DNA of 64,000 nt from Stropharia rugosoannulata (taxonomy: Eukaryota; Basidiomycota; Agaricomycetes; Agaricales; Strophariaceae), in assembly GCA_028532985.1 (NCBI GenBank), contig JANCIK010000004.1, positions 3,038,001-3,102,000 on the forward strand, read 5' to 3'. The position numbers were made by a program, and so were the translations under genes. Positions within the stretch are counted from its first letter, which is position 1; each line of letters starts with the position of its first letter. This document shows, one piece after another, positions 45,777 through 57,380 of this stretch. Below the pieces are notes generated by a model. It saw nothing but the letters and a program-made list of their open reading frames with translations, was not told where the DNA came from and searched no databases.

Positions 45777-48700
45777 CTAGAGGAAGTACATTTCCTTTTC
45801 GATCCGTGCGTTAGTCTTCAGCTTGGCTGCCTTCCAAGCGTCGAGGTCAAAATTAACCTCGCCGCTGGACGTAGACATGCCGTCGTCAAAACTGAGACTC
45901 ATACTTGCGTTTATATGGAAGGGACCACGGGAGCAGACACTCTACAGGCAGGAAAAGTTTAGATGGTAACTGGAAATGATCAAGCATACTCACGTCGGCG
46001 TCTAAAGGTTTACGAACACAGCGATGTTAGTATATGTACAAGACAAGAAACGAGTATAGTTGACTTACAGTAAACAGGCGCGGGAATTGACACCGAGCGG
46101 GTTGCTTTTGCATACACAGTACACAAGCTGTACGCCAGTTCTTGGAGGCTTAGAGCAGAGTTATAACGTCAGCAAGGAAGTAAGTAAACATTGTAGGAAA
46201 ACGGGCTCACCGCTCGAGTGGGAAAAGATCACTATTGTCATTCCTCAAGACAATGTAATGGCTTGACCGGCATGCTGTACAGTACGCAATATACTGAGTA
46301 TTTTTAACCGGATCAGAAAAGCTCGCACTTACTTCCTTGGATTGGCGCATGACTTTGCAGGTAGAAGTCGTTTAATGCAGGGTGGCGTAGATCAAATACG
46401 CTTCCCGCATTGCAATTACCATTCTTGTCGCATTGAGATTGACTGCAACGTTATCAAGTCAGAAAAGCTGCTAAGATACATTAAACATCAATAAGGGCGA
46501 GCTTACTCTCCGAACGACATTGGGAAGAAAACGGCATGGTGCCTAGCAGAGTATCATACGATGAATAAACTTCTTCGCAAATGAATCGCGAACACCGTAC
46601 CTTTTCCCGACGACTATAAAGGTGAGCAGAGGCAGAGGTGCCTTGACTTTGTTCATTGTCCATGCATCTCGGATAGCGGCTGGGAGGAAGTACAAAATAT
46701 GTTCTCTATCTCAAAGAAAAAAAGGGTAGCAAACGTACCTTGTATGTCTTCAATTTCCTTTATTGCAACTTTGTCAAACTCCCCTTCCGACAGCCCATCG
46801 CGGAAGAATATGATGCGTTTGGGCGCCGCATTGTTTTTTGTACCCCAGTTATTAACGGCGGTTGTGACAAAATGTTTGAGGTCTTCAATATTCTCTTGCC
46901 TGGGGTTTTGGAAATCCCATTGGCAAGCGTACTGCACTCCGAAGCGGTCATGGGAGTAGACCAAGCTGGAAACCGATGGTTTTGGGACACCAGGGCCGGG
47001 ATGGCTTACATCGGCGCCTAACAATGAAGATAGGTAAGAATGAACAATGTCCGAACAAACCGACTGAATGCCTTACCCATGATGATGAAAGGATCCTTCA
47101 TCAGATCCTTCATTGCCTCTGTGATGCTCGTGCAATTTATGCCACCGACACGAGGATTAATCCTTTAATAGTCGTTAGGTTTAACATGTGCATGACGGTC
47201 AAACCGTATACGCACTTGAGCATGACGTTATTCCAATACTGGCTATTTGCCCTTATGACTTTGTTCTCTCGTAGGCATTGAGTTCTGACACCTGTGGTAT
47301 AATGAGTACCGACCTCATGACACGCTCAGGTCAACTTACCATTGTGAGAATCACCCCACTGCTTGACACCAACCCGTAGCGCAGCAGCATGCTCCGGAAG
47401 AATGATAAATAGAACAGTCTGGTATGCGTAATTTTTAGCATCTGGGCCCAATTTACCGACGATCTGTCTCATAGCGTCATTTAGTGCCTAAAATGGATGA
47501 TCAACAATTGAAATAAAATAAAATAAAAAAGTAACATTAACTTACTAAATTGACATCTGGGCCTCCAGGGTATATGTCATGTGGAGGGTTGATATCTGCA
47601 GATTAATGAGTTAGTAGTGAAAATTTTCAGTAAGTAATACTGAATGAATAACAAGAACTTACTCATTCCTGAAAAAAAGCTTCATTATTTAACATATACA
47701 GCCAAAACAAACCTACTCACCAAGAGATTGGCATGTCTCCCTGATATCCTGGATCATCTTTTGACAGGTGCGGATGTTGATACCTCTTTGTTCAAAGTTT
47801 ACAATTGCCCAGGACAGTAACTCCCCTGGCTTGAAAAACTTTTGCCTCACCACATTCCAAGAGCCATTTCGAACATCCTGTGAAAATGTTACATATGGTT
47901 TTAATCTAATCATGACAAAAGGGACATGCCAAAGCCTGCTGGCCATACTGAACTCGAGGCGGGGGAAGAAGCTTGGCCCCAATCTGCATGGGGCTCGTGT
48001 CCAGTTTCATACCGGATTCAGAGATGAACCCGGATTGATTATACTCGTTGGCCTAATAGTAACAATGTTTTAGTAAATAAAATTTATGTGGAATCAAAGT
48101 CATACCGCATCAGTTATTTTCTTCAGCTTTTCTTCGGGTTTCATTGTTGAGAATTTCACCATCGCTGAGACGGCTTCCTCGCGAACTTTGTGCTTATAAA
48201 GCTGGCCCCTCTCCACTTCACACAATTCCATAGGCACAACGATTTTTCCCGAACCCTGACGCCCAGATAAACTAATGCCGACTATGCGGGGGTGTTGGAT
48301 GTGTATTCCGTATGCTTCCTTGAAGTATTGCTATAGAAAGCGAAGATTATACATGATTAGCTGAGGATTATACCAGCTAAAAGAGTCACTTACCGCCACG
48401 GACAACATGTCTCCAGTTTCCTCTCTTTGAAACTGGTATTCACCACCGGTAGCCTCCAATCCCCGGATTGTCTGTATGCGCGACTTGCTTCCATTTGCAC
48501 CAGTCTTTACCTTGACGCGCAGTTTTTTGAGGAACTTCTCAAGCCTCTTGTAGTCTGGGTCACTCTCACTCAGCATGAGCCTGCGGATGTCCCTTAGACC
48601 TAGATAGTCCATGGCCACTGAGATGAGAGGCCCGTCTTTGTACCTATCATCAAGAAATGCATCAGCCTTAACATGCGCAAGCTGAAGATCATTGAAGTTT

Positions 48701-49628
48701 CTTACACGACTGCTGCCGAAGTGTCAATGGTTAACGCCATCCCGTCAAAAGTTGGGCGTATGGATCTGGAAGTTTCATCAGTCACGTACAATTAGAATGG
48801 AATGCCGAGTCACTGACTGAAAAATTCCTCTCCAGAGCTCAACACCTCCACCTATACTGATCCTTTCCTTCCCTGTAAAGTAAGCGCGACCGTTGTTTGT
48901 GTGATGCCTGTGCCAAATCAGCTTCGTTAAACATGCAAAAAAAATTGAGACGCTACTGACTGGTTCGGTCCTTGTCGTACTATGAGCTGCATGACGTTTA
49001 TCGCAGTGGTGCTCCTCTGCGAAATGGTCTTGTCCTGCAAGATATCTTTGACATGCCTAATTCAGACGGCAGATGAGTTCGTGACAATTATGCAACACAG
49101 GCCGCTGTTCGGTCTACCCACTGAGGATGAATGGGCGGGCTGCTCGTCAGATTGAAGCGGATCTGGTAGGAATTCCTAGCGCCCACAGGCGGCTGGTCTT
49201 GCCGTCCAAGCATGACATTGAACTAGGGCAATAGCGAGTGAGCATGGGTAGAAATGAGAAGGAATACGTGCACTAACCGTTATACCGCTGTTCCCGCCTA
49301 GATCCATCTTTCCGGGCGAGTACGCGATTGAGCGCCCGTCGTACACTAAGCGGGGGTTGAAGGTCCCTGGAGCAACCGTTGTCTGAAGGTGATGGAACAG
49401 TCTGTTCCTCTTGGGCATCTGTGGAATTGGGGGCTGGAATACTGTTTGCGAACAGGGACGGCGGGGGGACAAGGTAACATATCAATCTATCTGACACCAA
49501 GAACAGACGCCAGCGTACTCACCGACATCGTACATATAATACTCCTTCGTTGGAAGTTGGGTCACCAGGAACGCATTCGTTCGGACCTGAATACGTCTGT
49601 GTCGACTTTGCGCAGGCTGGTTGTGCAT
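45777..49628 (-). CDS. Argonaute protein (RNA interference), 855 aa, 23 exons
   Basis: Exons: 49628-49523, 49441-49278, 49222-49122, 49056-48961, 48907-48818, 48765-48706, 48643-48394, 48330-48106, 48052-47949, 47905-47721, 47668-47663, 47595-47546, 47487-47340, 47291-47216, 47162-47077, 47017-46739, 46679-46601, 46542-46507, 46442-46333, 46274-46211, 46148-46069, 46001-45994, 45941-45777; the total divides exactly by three. N domain (VRTNAFLVTQLPTKEYYMYDV), linker and PAZ (YFKEAYGIHIQHPRIVGI), MID (ALNDAMRQIVGKLG) and PIWI (INPRVGGIN, GADVSHPGPG, KRIIFFRDGLSEGEF, RSVSIPAPVYYADSV) are all present. Catalytic residues fit D-E-D-D: GADVSHP, PRQENIED, FRDG and YYAD. It would load small RNAs and cut targets. 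The junction of exons 9/10 is the least certain. Exons of 6 and 8 nt are unusual. Confidence 0.93.
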
Positions 49629-50472
49629 GCTGGGCTGGGGAGAAAGAGACGAGCGACTCGTGAGGATGGAAGACTTGAGGGTAGATAAGAGTCGGATGGG
49701 CGGTAAACGCGGCGTGTGAGCTCTCGTCGACGCGTATCTAAATTAGGTATACACGACCAAATTAGGCATTGCCTGAGTCAGAACCGTTAGAACTTCGTCA
49801 ATTGCCCGTCCAATCAAAACCGACTTGCCGTTCAAAAAGAAAGCCCTATTCCTTAAAGAGCACAGAACAATTAGCGGGTTTATTATCCATCTGTCGTTCC
49901 CGTGGATCCTCGCTAGCATTACTAGCAGATATGAAATCAGGAGGCATAGTGGAAAAGAGAAAGGGTCCTGAAAAGGAAAGCGCTCTGCGTGGAGTATTCG
50001 CCTTCCCAACAAAAGAAACTGAACATTGACCGAACATTGACCGTGCCAAAAGAAGCTGAGCATCACGTACAGGTTATAATTGGCATTCGAGACTCCGAGG
50101 TCATACCACACAAATGTTGTGGAACTACAGTGTAAAACACTGCCAGTAGATTTCAATTTTCAAAAGCATTCATGCCAAGAACAGAGTCAACTCAAACTAT
50201 GTAAATTGAGCTTCATCCTGGTGACGTTGTTCAGCAAACGTTTGAACTAACATCAGACAATGGTATATGTTGAGAGAAAGAAGTATATTGCCATAGTATA
50301 CGATTACGCATGAACAGGATGGATAGTACAGACAGCAAAATCAAGAGTGCAGAAGTCGTCGAAGATCTAATGAAACAGCATAGAAGGAACCATGGATGAC
50401 ATAAACATAGAGGGAATAGAAGAGGAAAGAGAAATACATGGTCATGACGTAGCAAGTGAACATGCGAGCCGT
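49629..50472. other. Argonaute promoter / EF3 3' flank
   Basis: 840 bases. GAACATTGACC occurs twice in tandem at about 50020-50042. A minus-strand open frame (50156-49743, 137 codons) contains hydrophobic stretches but no family motif. I do not call it a gene. Confidence 0.45.
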
Positions 50473-53400
50473 TTAGAGCTCATCGTCGGTGACCTCCTCA
50501 CCTCTCTTCTTCCTTGCCATGCGCTCCTTCTTCAGCTTGCGAGCCTCCGATGCGCTGATCTTCTTCTGTTTCTTGGTATCAATCTTGTTACCCATAGCGT
50601 CATAGGTATCCTCTTCCTCGCCGGCAGCCTTGTCGATACGGGGACCAGATCCCTGCCCCTCGACCCAGTTGTGACCAGAAGCCTCGAGGTGTCCGTCACG
50701 CATCGCCCAGACTTCCTTGCAAAGCGACTCCGAGAAGTCTCGGTTGTGGGTGATCACGAGGACACCACCCTCGAAGACCTTGAGGGCCTCAATGAGAGCG
50801 GCGAGCGACTCACGATCGAGGTAGTCTAGAAGATATGTTGGAATCCACAATAAGAATTTAGTATAATGTTAAACTTACTAGTAGGCTCATCAAGGCACAT
50901 GATATGGGGGCGGCGCCATGTAGCAGCACCGAGGACGATCTTGACCTTTTGACCTCCAGAGAGACCACGCATGGTGTTGTGCGAGACAAACTCGGCTTCG
51001 AGACCGAAGTCGGCGAAGTGCTTCTCGATCTCACGACGAACGAGAGGTCGCAGAAGACCAAGGCGCTGAGCCTCACGGGTGTCGACCTCGAGGACCTTCT
51101 TCTCGAAACCACGCTTGATGAGATCGTCACGTGGCAGCCAGATGTTCTCAGAGGATGAGAGGCCCTTGAGCGAGACCTCGTACTCGTACGACTGCTTGAG
51201 CTTCTTCCTGTTGATGATTTCGTCGATGATGCACTTCTTGCCCTCGATGACGATGTTGGCACCCTCCTTCATCTTGGCAGCCTCCTCGTCGGTGATGATG
51301 CGGTTAGCCTTCATCATCTCCTCGAGATCCTCACCGGTCTGGTAACGCCAGAGCATGTACTCGAGAGGAGTCTTGTCGAGATGTTGATCGATGTGGTGGA
51401 AGGCGTGCTGAGCGACGTAGCCGATGACCAAGTTAGGGTGCTTCCATGTCTCACCACCCTTATTGGGCTCCAAGTCACCGATGAGGAGCTTGACGAGAGT
51501 CGACTTTCCGGAACCGTTAGGTCCAAGGACAGCAACACGGGAAGACAGCGAAACTTGGAGGGTGATGTCGTGCAGTTGCTGCACATTTGAGGTAGGATAT
51601 TGGAAGCCGACTTTGCGCCTGATGCATTTATCAGCCAAGGTACATTTAAGAGGATGACGAAGACTTACATCTTGAGAAGAGACTTCTCCTTGGTCTTGAC
51701 ACCCTCGAGGAGAGGGGGGTCGGGGAGCTTGAACTTGTAGTCCTCAGCAGCCTCGAGCGAGTAGTACGACTTGGCCTCGGGCACTTGCTGGACGAACTTC
51801 TCAAGGTTACCGCGGTACCTGCGGAGCTTGAAGCGGTTCAAGTGAAGGACATCGGTGATGGTGTTGTTGAGGAAGCCAGAGTCGTGCGACACGATGACTG
51901 TAATTATATTAGTAAACTTGTAAGATCAAAAAATAAAGACGTACTCGAAGTGCAGTGGGTAAGGCTGGTGAGGTAGTTCTCCAACCAGGCAACGTTGACA
52001 ACGTCCAAGTGGTTAGTGGGTTCATCGAGCAGAAGGATATCGGCCTTGAAGAGCATGGCACGGGCAAGAGCCAACTTCATCTTCCAACCACCGGAAAGGG
52101 AGCCGATGGACTGGCCCTGGCGTTCATCGGAGAATCCGACAGAAGCAAGGGTCTCGACAACCTCCTCGCGGGTAACGAGAACGCGCTTGTCCTCGAGAAT
52201 GAACTGGAGGACGGAGGTATCCTCTTCGCTTCCATCGATATCGTGTTCGACGTAGAAAGTGCGGACCTCATCAGGGGAAGGGAAACCTTCGACCTGGCCG
52301 TTGGTGATGGCGCGCATGAGGGTCGACTTTCCGGTACCGTTCTTACCACAGAGACCGTAGCGGTGTCCACGCTTGAGACGAAGAGTAGCGGTGTTAAGCA
52401 AGATCTTGGCACCGTAGGCAAGGGAGAACTGGCAGTTGCACAGATCTTCACCCTCTTCCTCGTCTTCGGGGACTTCGCCTTCGTCGAGACCCTCGGTGGC
52501 GGAGCGGACAACCCACTCACGAGCGATGGTGACAGGATCGGGGTGGGAAGAGACGAAGGCAAGGTAAGGAGCGAGGAGATCCCACTGGGGCACATCGAAG
52601 TTCTTCAAGTTGACGAGGTTGGCAGCGAGGTTGGAAGCATACATGGTGTCGACGTTTCCAGCGGAAATGGTGACGCCGGCCTTCTTGTAGATTCCAATAA
52701 GAGAGTGAGAGAGCTGCTTCTCGTCAGCCTGGTGGAGAGGAGGAAGATCGGAACCATCGCTGTCGGCGGGAACCTGGCCAACTTGGCGAAGAGTAGCGAT
52801 AGCGCGAGCAACGACGCTGCGGGCTTCGGGGTCACCAATGATGTCCTCGACCTTAATGAGGCCGGGAAGGAGCTTGGGAATGAAGGGGCGGACGGTGACA
52901 TGGGAATCGACGAGTTTGGACATGTTGTCAACAATACTATATAATTAGAGATGTCAGAAAAAAAATTGACAGGCGCTAAATGATGAATAATACATACACA
53001 GCGACCTTGCGCTTGGTGGCGGTCAGCTTCTCGGAGAGACCACGAGAGAGCAGGGGAACCATCAGGGAAAGGGTGGGCGAATCTACTTCGGAAACGAATG
53101 TGGTGGCCGAGAGGAGGGCGATGGTACCAGGGACCTCCTCAACGGGATTAATAAGAGCTTTGATAAGAGCGGGAATAAAGCGTTCTATGTCCTTGTTTGA
53201 CACCAAAGCGGTGGCCTTGGTCAGCGATTCACGGGCGGCCTTCTTCACGTCTGCCTTGGTGTCCCAGATGGCGTCGGAAAGAATGGGGACGATGTCGGGC
53301 ATGAGACGAGCCATCTGGACGGGGGCGCTCACGACGAGCTGGTTGAGCACGATGAGGGAGCCGGTCTTGATCTGCCACTTGCCGGCAGTCTTGATTTCGT

Positions 53401-53860
53401 GAAGAAGGGCGGGCAGGATGAAGGAGGTGGCCCATGGGTTCATGGAGGAGACGTAAAGACGAACGGCCTCGACTGCAGCTGTCCTGACAGCAGGCATCTT
53501 GTCGGCAAAGGCCTCGAGGAGGGCGTTGTAGATTCCAGAGTCGACGAAGATGGGTTCGAGCGACTTGGTGGCGCCGTTGTTGACGAGCGCAATGATGGCA
53601 TCTGCAGCGCCTTCACGGGCGGCAGGGGATTTTTTGTCGGCAAAAGCCTTGACGATGGCGTCTCCGAAGGCGACAGCCTGGAGGGCAGCGGGCCCTTCTT
53701 TTTGGGCAAGGGCGGCGAGCTGCTTTCCGGCAGAGTCGCGGGCGGCCTTATCGGCGACGAAGAGAGCGGAGACATCCATCTGGCCTTCGATGGGGGCAAC
53801 GGTGGCCTTGAGAGGCGCGGAGGCGGGGGCGGCGGCAGCAGCAGCGGTTACAGCGGGCAT
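50473..53860 (-). CDS. TEF3: translation elongation factor 3 (ABC-F ATPase), 1058 aa
   Basis: Five exons: 53860-52998, 52936-51945, 51897-51669, 51618-50879, 50825-50473. N-terminal HEAT repeats (residues about 20-330) precede a four-helix region. ABC domain 1 has Walker [10 protein letters not shown], signature [15 protein letters not shown] and Walker [16 protein letters not shown] domain 2 has [14 protein letters not shown], signature [13 protein letters not shown] and MCLDEPTNYLD, with the chromodomain-like insertion between its Walker A and signature. A Lys-rich tail follows. EF3 is the fungus-specific ATPase that frees tRNA from the ribosomal E site at each elongation cycle. The leader holds a likely 48-nt intron (53917-53870, GTACGT...CCCCAG) ten bases before the ATG, common for highly expressed genes. 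Codon use is strongly biased to C/G-ending codons. Confidence 0.98.
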
Positions 53861-54336
53861 GGCAATAATCTGGGGACGATGAGAACAATGGAGCAAAGAG
53901 CTATGCGGGCGACGTACTTTTGGGGGATACGAGGTCGTTAATGCTAAGGCTGGCAAAAAACAAAGGACGCTCTAGTTCTCTATGTGTGGCAATTAATGCC
54001 TGGGAGGCGTCAGCGGCGGCGGGAGACGGGGGAGGAACGGGCGCACCTTTCTATGAAAGAGAAAAAAAGGAAAAGGAAAGGAGGTGAAGCAAGCGACATT
54101 CCAATGCCATGTTTATAACGCTCCATCTCTCGGCGGAGTTTTAAAAATTGCGCAACAGATTGTGACCGCGATCATATGTGACCAACAATAACCCTCGACC
54201 ACCGGGTCTATTTGGTGGCGCTCGCCGCAGATGCGGGGTACCCCAGATGAGCATAGCAACTGGCCATGTATTCTGCTACTCAAGTACATCTAAGCATAGC
54301 CTTGTACCTATCTACAGTCCGTGCCTGCGCGCCCTC
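53861..54336. other. EF3 promoter and leader region
   Basis: Includes the EF3 leader with its 48-nt intron (53917-53870). Upstream lie a purine-rich stretch on the plus strand (about 54055-54085), which is pyrimidine-rich on the gene's strand as in strong fungal promoters, and the 3' flank of the V-ATPase gene. Confidence 0.5.
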
Positions 54337-57300
54337 TCACTCCCTCACGTCTGCGTTGGCAAAGGTCAGCGGGGTAAAGGCCTAAATACACGTTGCTCGT
54401 CAGCAGTGCCAAACAGCGGGAAAAAATAGAAACGTGGCAACGCACATGTCCACCGCCCTCGAAGTGCTTGCTGTTTGCCTCAACCCAGTGTAAGCGAAGC
54501 GCATGCAGGAAAGCCGACAACCCCTGAGAATATGATAACACAAGCACTGGTCAACACCCAGAATAGTCTAGATGACACATCAATCTAAAACGCACCTCCA
54601 TGACACACAGGATGCCGACAGTCAAGGCAAACCAGACGCCGCCCGCGATCAATAGACCGATCCATCCCAAAACGGAGGTGGGGTTTAAGAATCGTGCCAG
54701 AACCATGCTCCAAAGAACTTCCGACAGCTGTGCATGCGCAAGAGAGAGCGCCCACAGACGGAGGTACGAAGCAGTGTGTGAAATGCAGCCCAGGCAGAAT
54801 TCGATAGTATGGATGATTTGGTGAATCACCACCTCACCGAAGTCATGATGCTCCTGTACATACCCGGTGAGAAAAAGAGCGGAAAAAGCGGAAGATTGCA
54901 TGATAAGCAATAATAACTCACGTTTTCCTCTTCCGCGGCCTGGAGCACAGCCTGTCCGTTTCCTTCCTCCTCGTCCTCCGGGCTCACAGTCTGGCCAAAT
55001 GCATGCATATCCCCGGCCCCTTCCCCGACGGAGATATAGCCTTCGTGCTTCTGGCTCTCCTTGTACGCAAGGTAGGGTTTCGTAATCAACAACCAAGGGA
55101 CGCAAATGCCAGCCAGCAACAGCAACACAACCTGAATCGTGGCTTGTCCACGATACAGTTGAATAGCCGGGTCAACTTTCCCCGGAGATAGGAACATCGT
55201 AATCAGCATGTTCAGCAACGAGGGAGGCTGCGTCGTTGCCTTGGACCAGTCGACTGACCACTTGTAGAGAATGCATACGACGAGATATCCAAAAATGGAC
55301 TGCAAGAAGATGATTTGCGGAATGAAATTGGTATACAGGTCCGAATACCGCTTGAACTTGAAGTGATTCGGTACTTGAAGACATAGAGCAAACGTCATCT
55401 AACAACCTCGAGTTAATCGTTGTTACATAAACCATAGAACATAACTTACGTGTATTACGCCTAGAACGATGGACATTTTCATCTTGTAAGAATTGGTGAA
55501 AACGAGTGCGTTATCAGCTCCATGCCAGCCAGGATCGAGTCCAAAGGGGTATCGGTTATCATTCAGGACTGTCGTCGTCGTGCCATTATTTTCCGTCGTT
55601 GACCAAGCGGAGTGCCAGATGTGAAGAGTCTTAGAAAAGATATCGTTGTACATGAGACCAGTGTACATCGAAAATAGACCCATCATGAGGATGATATAAC
55701 GTCCACTGTTTCAAAGTCAATCAATCTGTCGAACAAAAAAAAAGTTGTAGCTTACTAGAAGAACTGCCCGAAGATCTGTTAAATGAAATGATGTAAGAAA
55801 CGTAGCGAAGGAACATGATGTTTGAACACATACCTCGCCTAGGTCAGCTTTCGCTAATTTCCTCTCAGACAAGATCATGTAAAGTGCGGCAAAGAAGATG
55901 ATGGCTCCATGTCCAAGATCACCAAACATAACGGCGAACAAGAATGGGAATGTAATAATGGCAAAGAGGCCAGGGTTGACTTCTTGGTAAGCGGCCACGC
56001 CGTAGCTGTCCATGATAGTCTGGAAACCTTCGGTAAACTTATTGGTTCTATGGAAGGTAGGAGGCGTTTTCCGTGTCGTCAATTCATGCAGGATCGGTGG
56101 GATGCTTGTCCCAGAGCCCTCCTAAGTGCGAGTTAGATAATTGGACTACGGAACAGGGCGCATATACTCACAGTTGCCGACCTCAATGCAAGTTGGATGG
56201 TGGTAATATCCCTGGTGGGCACCCACCCTTCTGCGATTAAAGTCTTCCTCCGAACATCGTAGTTGAACAAGTTAAGAGTTTCGTATATTAACTTCTCCTT
56301 CCTCACAACATCTTGCCAGCTGCGAAGGTGCTCCCCGATGTTGACAAGCTCTGAACGTCTATTGATGCCTGTGTTGTAAAGAACGGTCTGTAAATCTTCC
56401 AGGCGGTTGGTAACTTCACGAAGGGAGTCAGAGCGCCTTTCAGCGTTCGCGTCGATTGGGTAAAGTGTTGCTCCCATGGACTCCGCCACCTTACGAATCT
56501 TGGCAAGGAGGGCTTCCCCGTGGGCAAAGATGATGAACACATTCTTGCGGACTTCAGCACCAGTGCCAGGATCGATGAATGGTTCTGGTATATCGGTGTG
56601 GTTCATGAATAGATTGCCACGGAGAACGCGCCAGAGAACGCGCTCGAAAGTAGGGAACCGCGAGCGTTCTATAGTCCCTGCAACGAATCTAGGCATAATG
56701 AGTTGCATTGTAACACCACTGTCAATGTCATGAAGACTTACTCAAGATCGAACTGTATACCAGACGAAGAACGCCTTAGGCCAGCTTCTTGGTCATCTTG
56801 CAGAAGGGGAGTATGACTATCATCAAATGAAGAGCGAATATCCGACTCATGACCTTGCGCCTGCGGAATTATGGTAAAGAACAATCATGGAATATATGCG
56901 GAAAAAGGTAACCTTATCGAAAAAGACAGCAGTTTCCCGCAGAACATACTGGGCCTCGATGAGTTCTCGAGTACGTTCGCTCAAGGTGTCATAACTCTCG
57001 TTCATTTTGACCAGCCTCTGCTCGTGTTCCGCCAGAGTGAGATCCAACTCATCAATAGTCTGCGCAGCACGGGGCCCGACAGTGATAAGAGGCGCCGACT
57101 CATAGAGCGGACGAATAGGGACGACGTCTTTCTCCTTGCCAATCTGCGACGAAAAGAAACGGACGCGACGGCCCATCTCATCGATGCGGCGGATTTCAGC
57201 AACGAAAGAGCGTTGGAAGGGATTAACGGTAGGATTTAACTGTTATAACGATGTTAATTGCAGCGGGCAGGCAGAGTTTGACCGACGAACATCTTTAAAC

Positions 57301-57380
57301 TGTACATCTCCAAGTTCTCCGAGTTCTGCAACGGTATCATGTGCGACCTCGGTGGGTACAAAGAGCTGTACCAAGCTCAT
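54337..57380 (-). CDS. VPH1: V-type H+-ATPase subunit a (Vph1/Stv1), 824 aa
   Basis: Eleven exons: 57380-57291, 57239-56913, 56860-56742, 56688-56172, 56121-55834, 55775-55756, 55705-55450, 55398-54922, 54853-54596, 54523-54446, 54381-54337. The cytosolic N-half ([26 protein letters not shown]-like [13 protein letters not shown]) is followed by eight membrane helices. Conserved are [10 protein letters not shown]..DSYGVAxYxEx[40 protein letters not shown] and the essential Arg in [19 protein letters not shown], ending with [13 protein letters not shown]. It forms the proton half-channels of the V0 sector, acidifying vacuole or Golgi. Exon 6 is 20 nt. All phases close. Confidence 0.97.

Noticed and set aside
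47878..47948. Use of CACAG before GATGTTCG as the acceptor of Argonaute exon 10
   Set aside because: With the GTATGG donor it breaks phase. The earlier GATTAG acceptor keeps frame, gives a usual spacing between PPP and NGSWN, and makes the whole CDS divisible by three.
51955..52944. Long plus-strand open frame of 329 codons
   Set aside because: It is a complete antisense shadow of EF3, whose biased codons leave the opposite strand free of stops. EF3 motifs on the minus strand are unambiguous.
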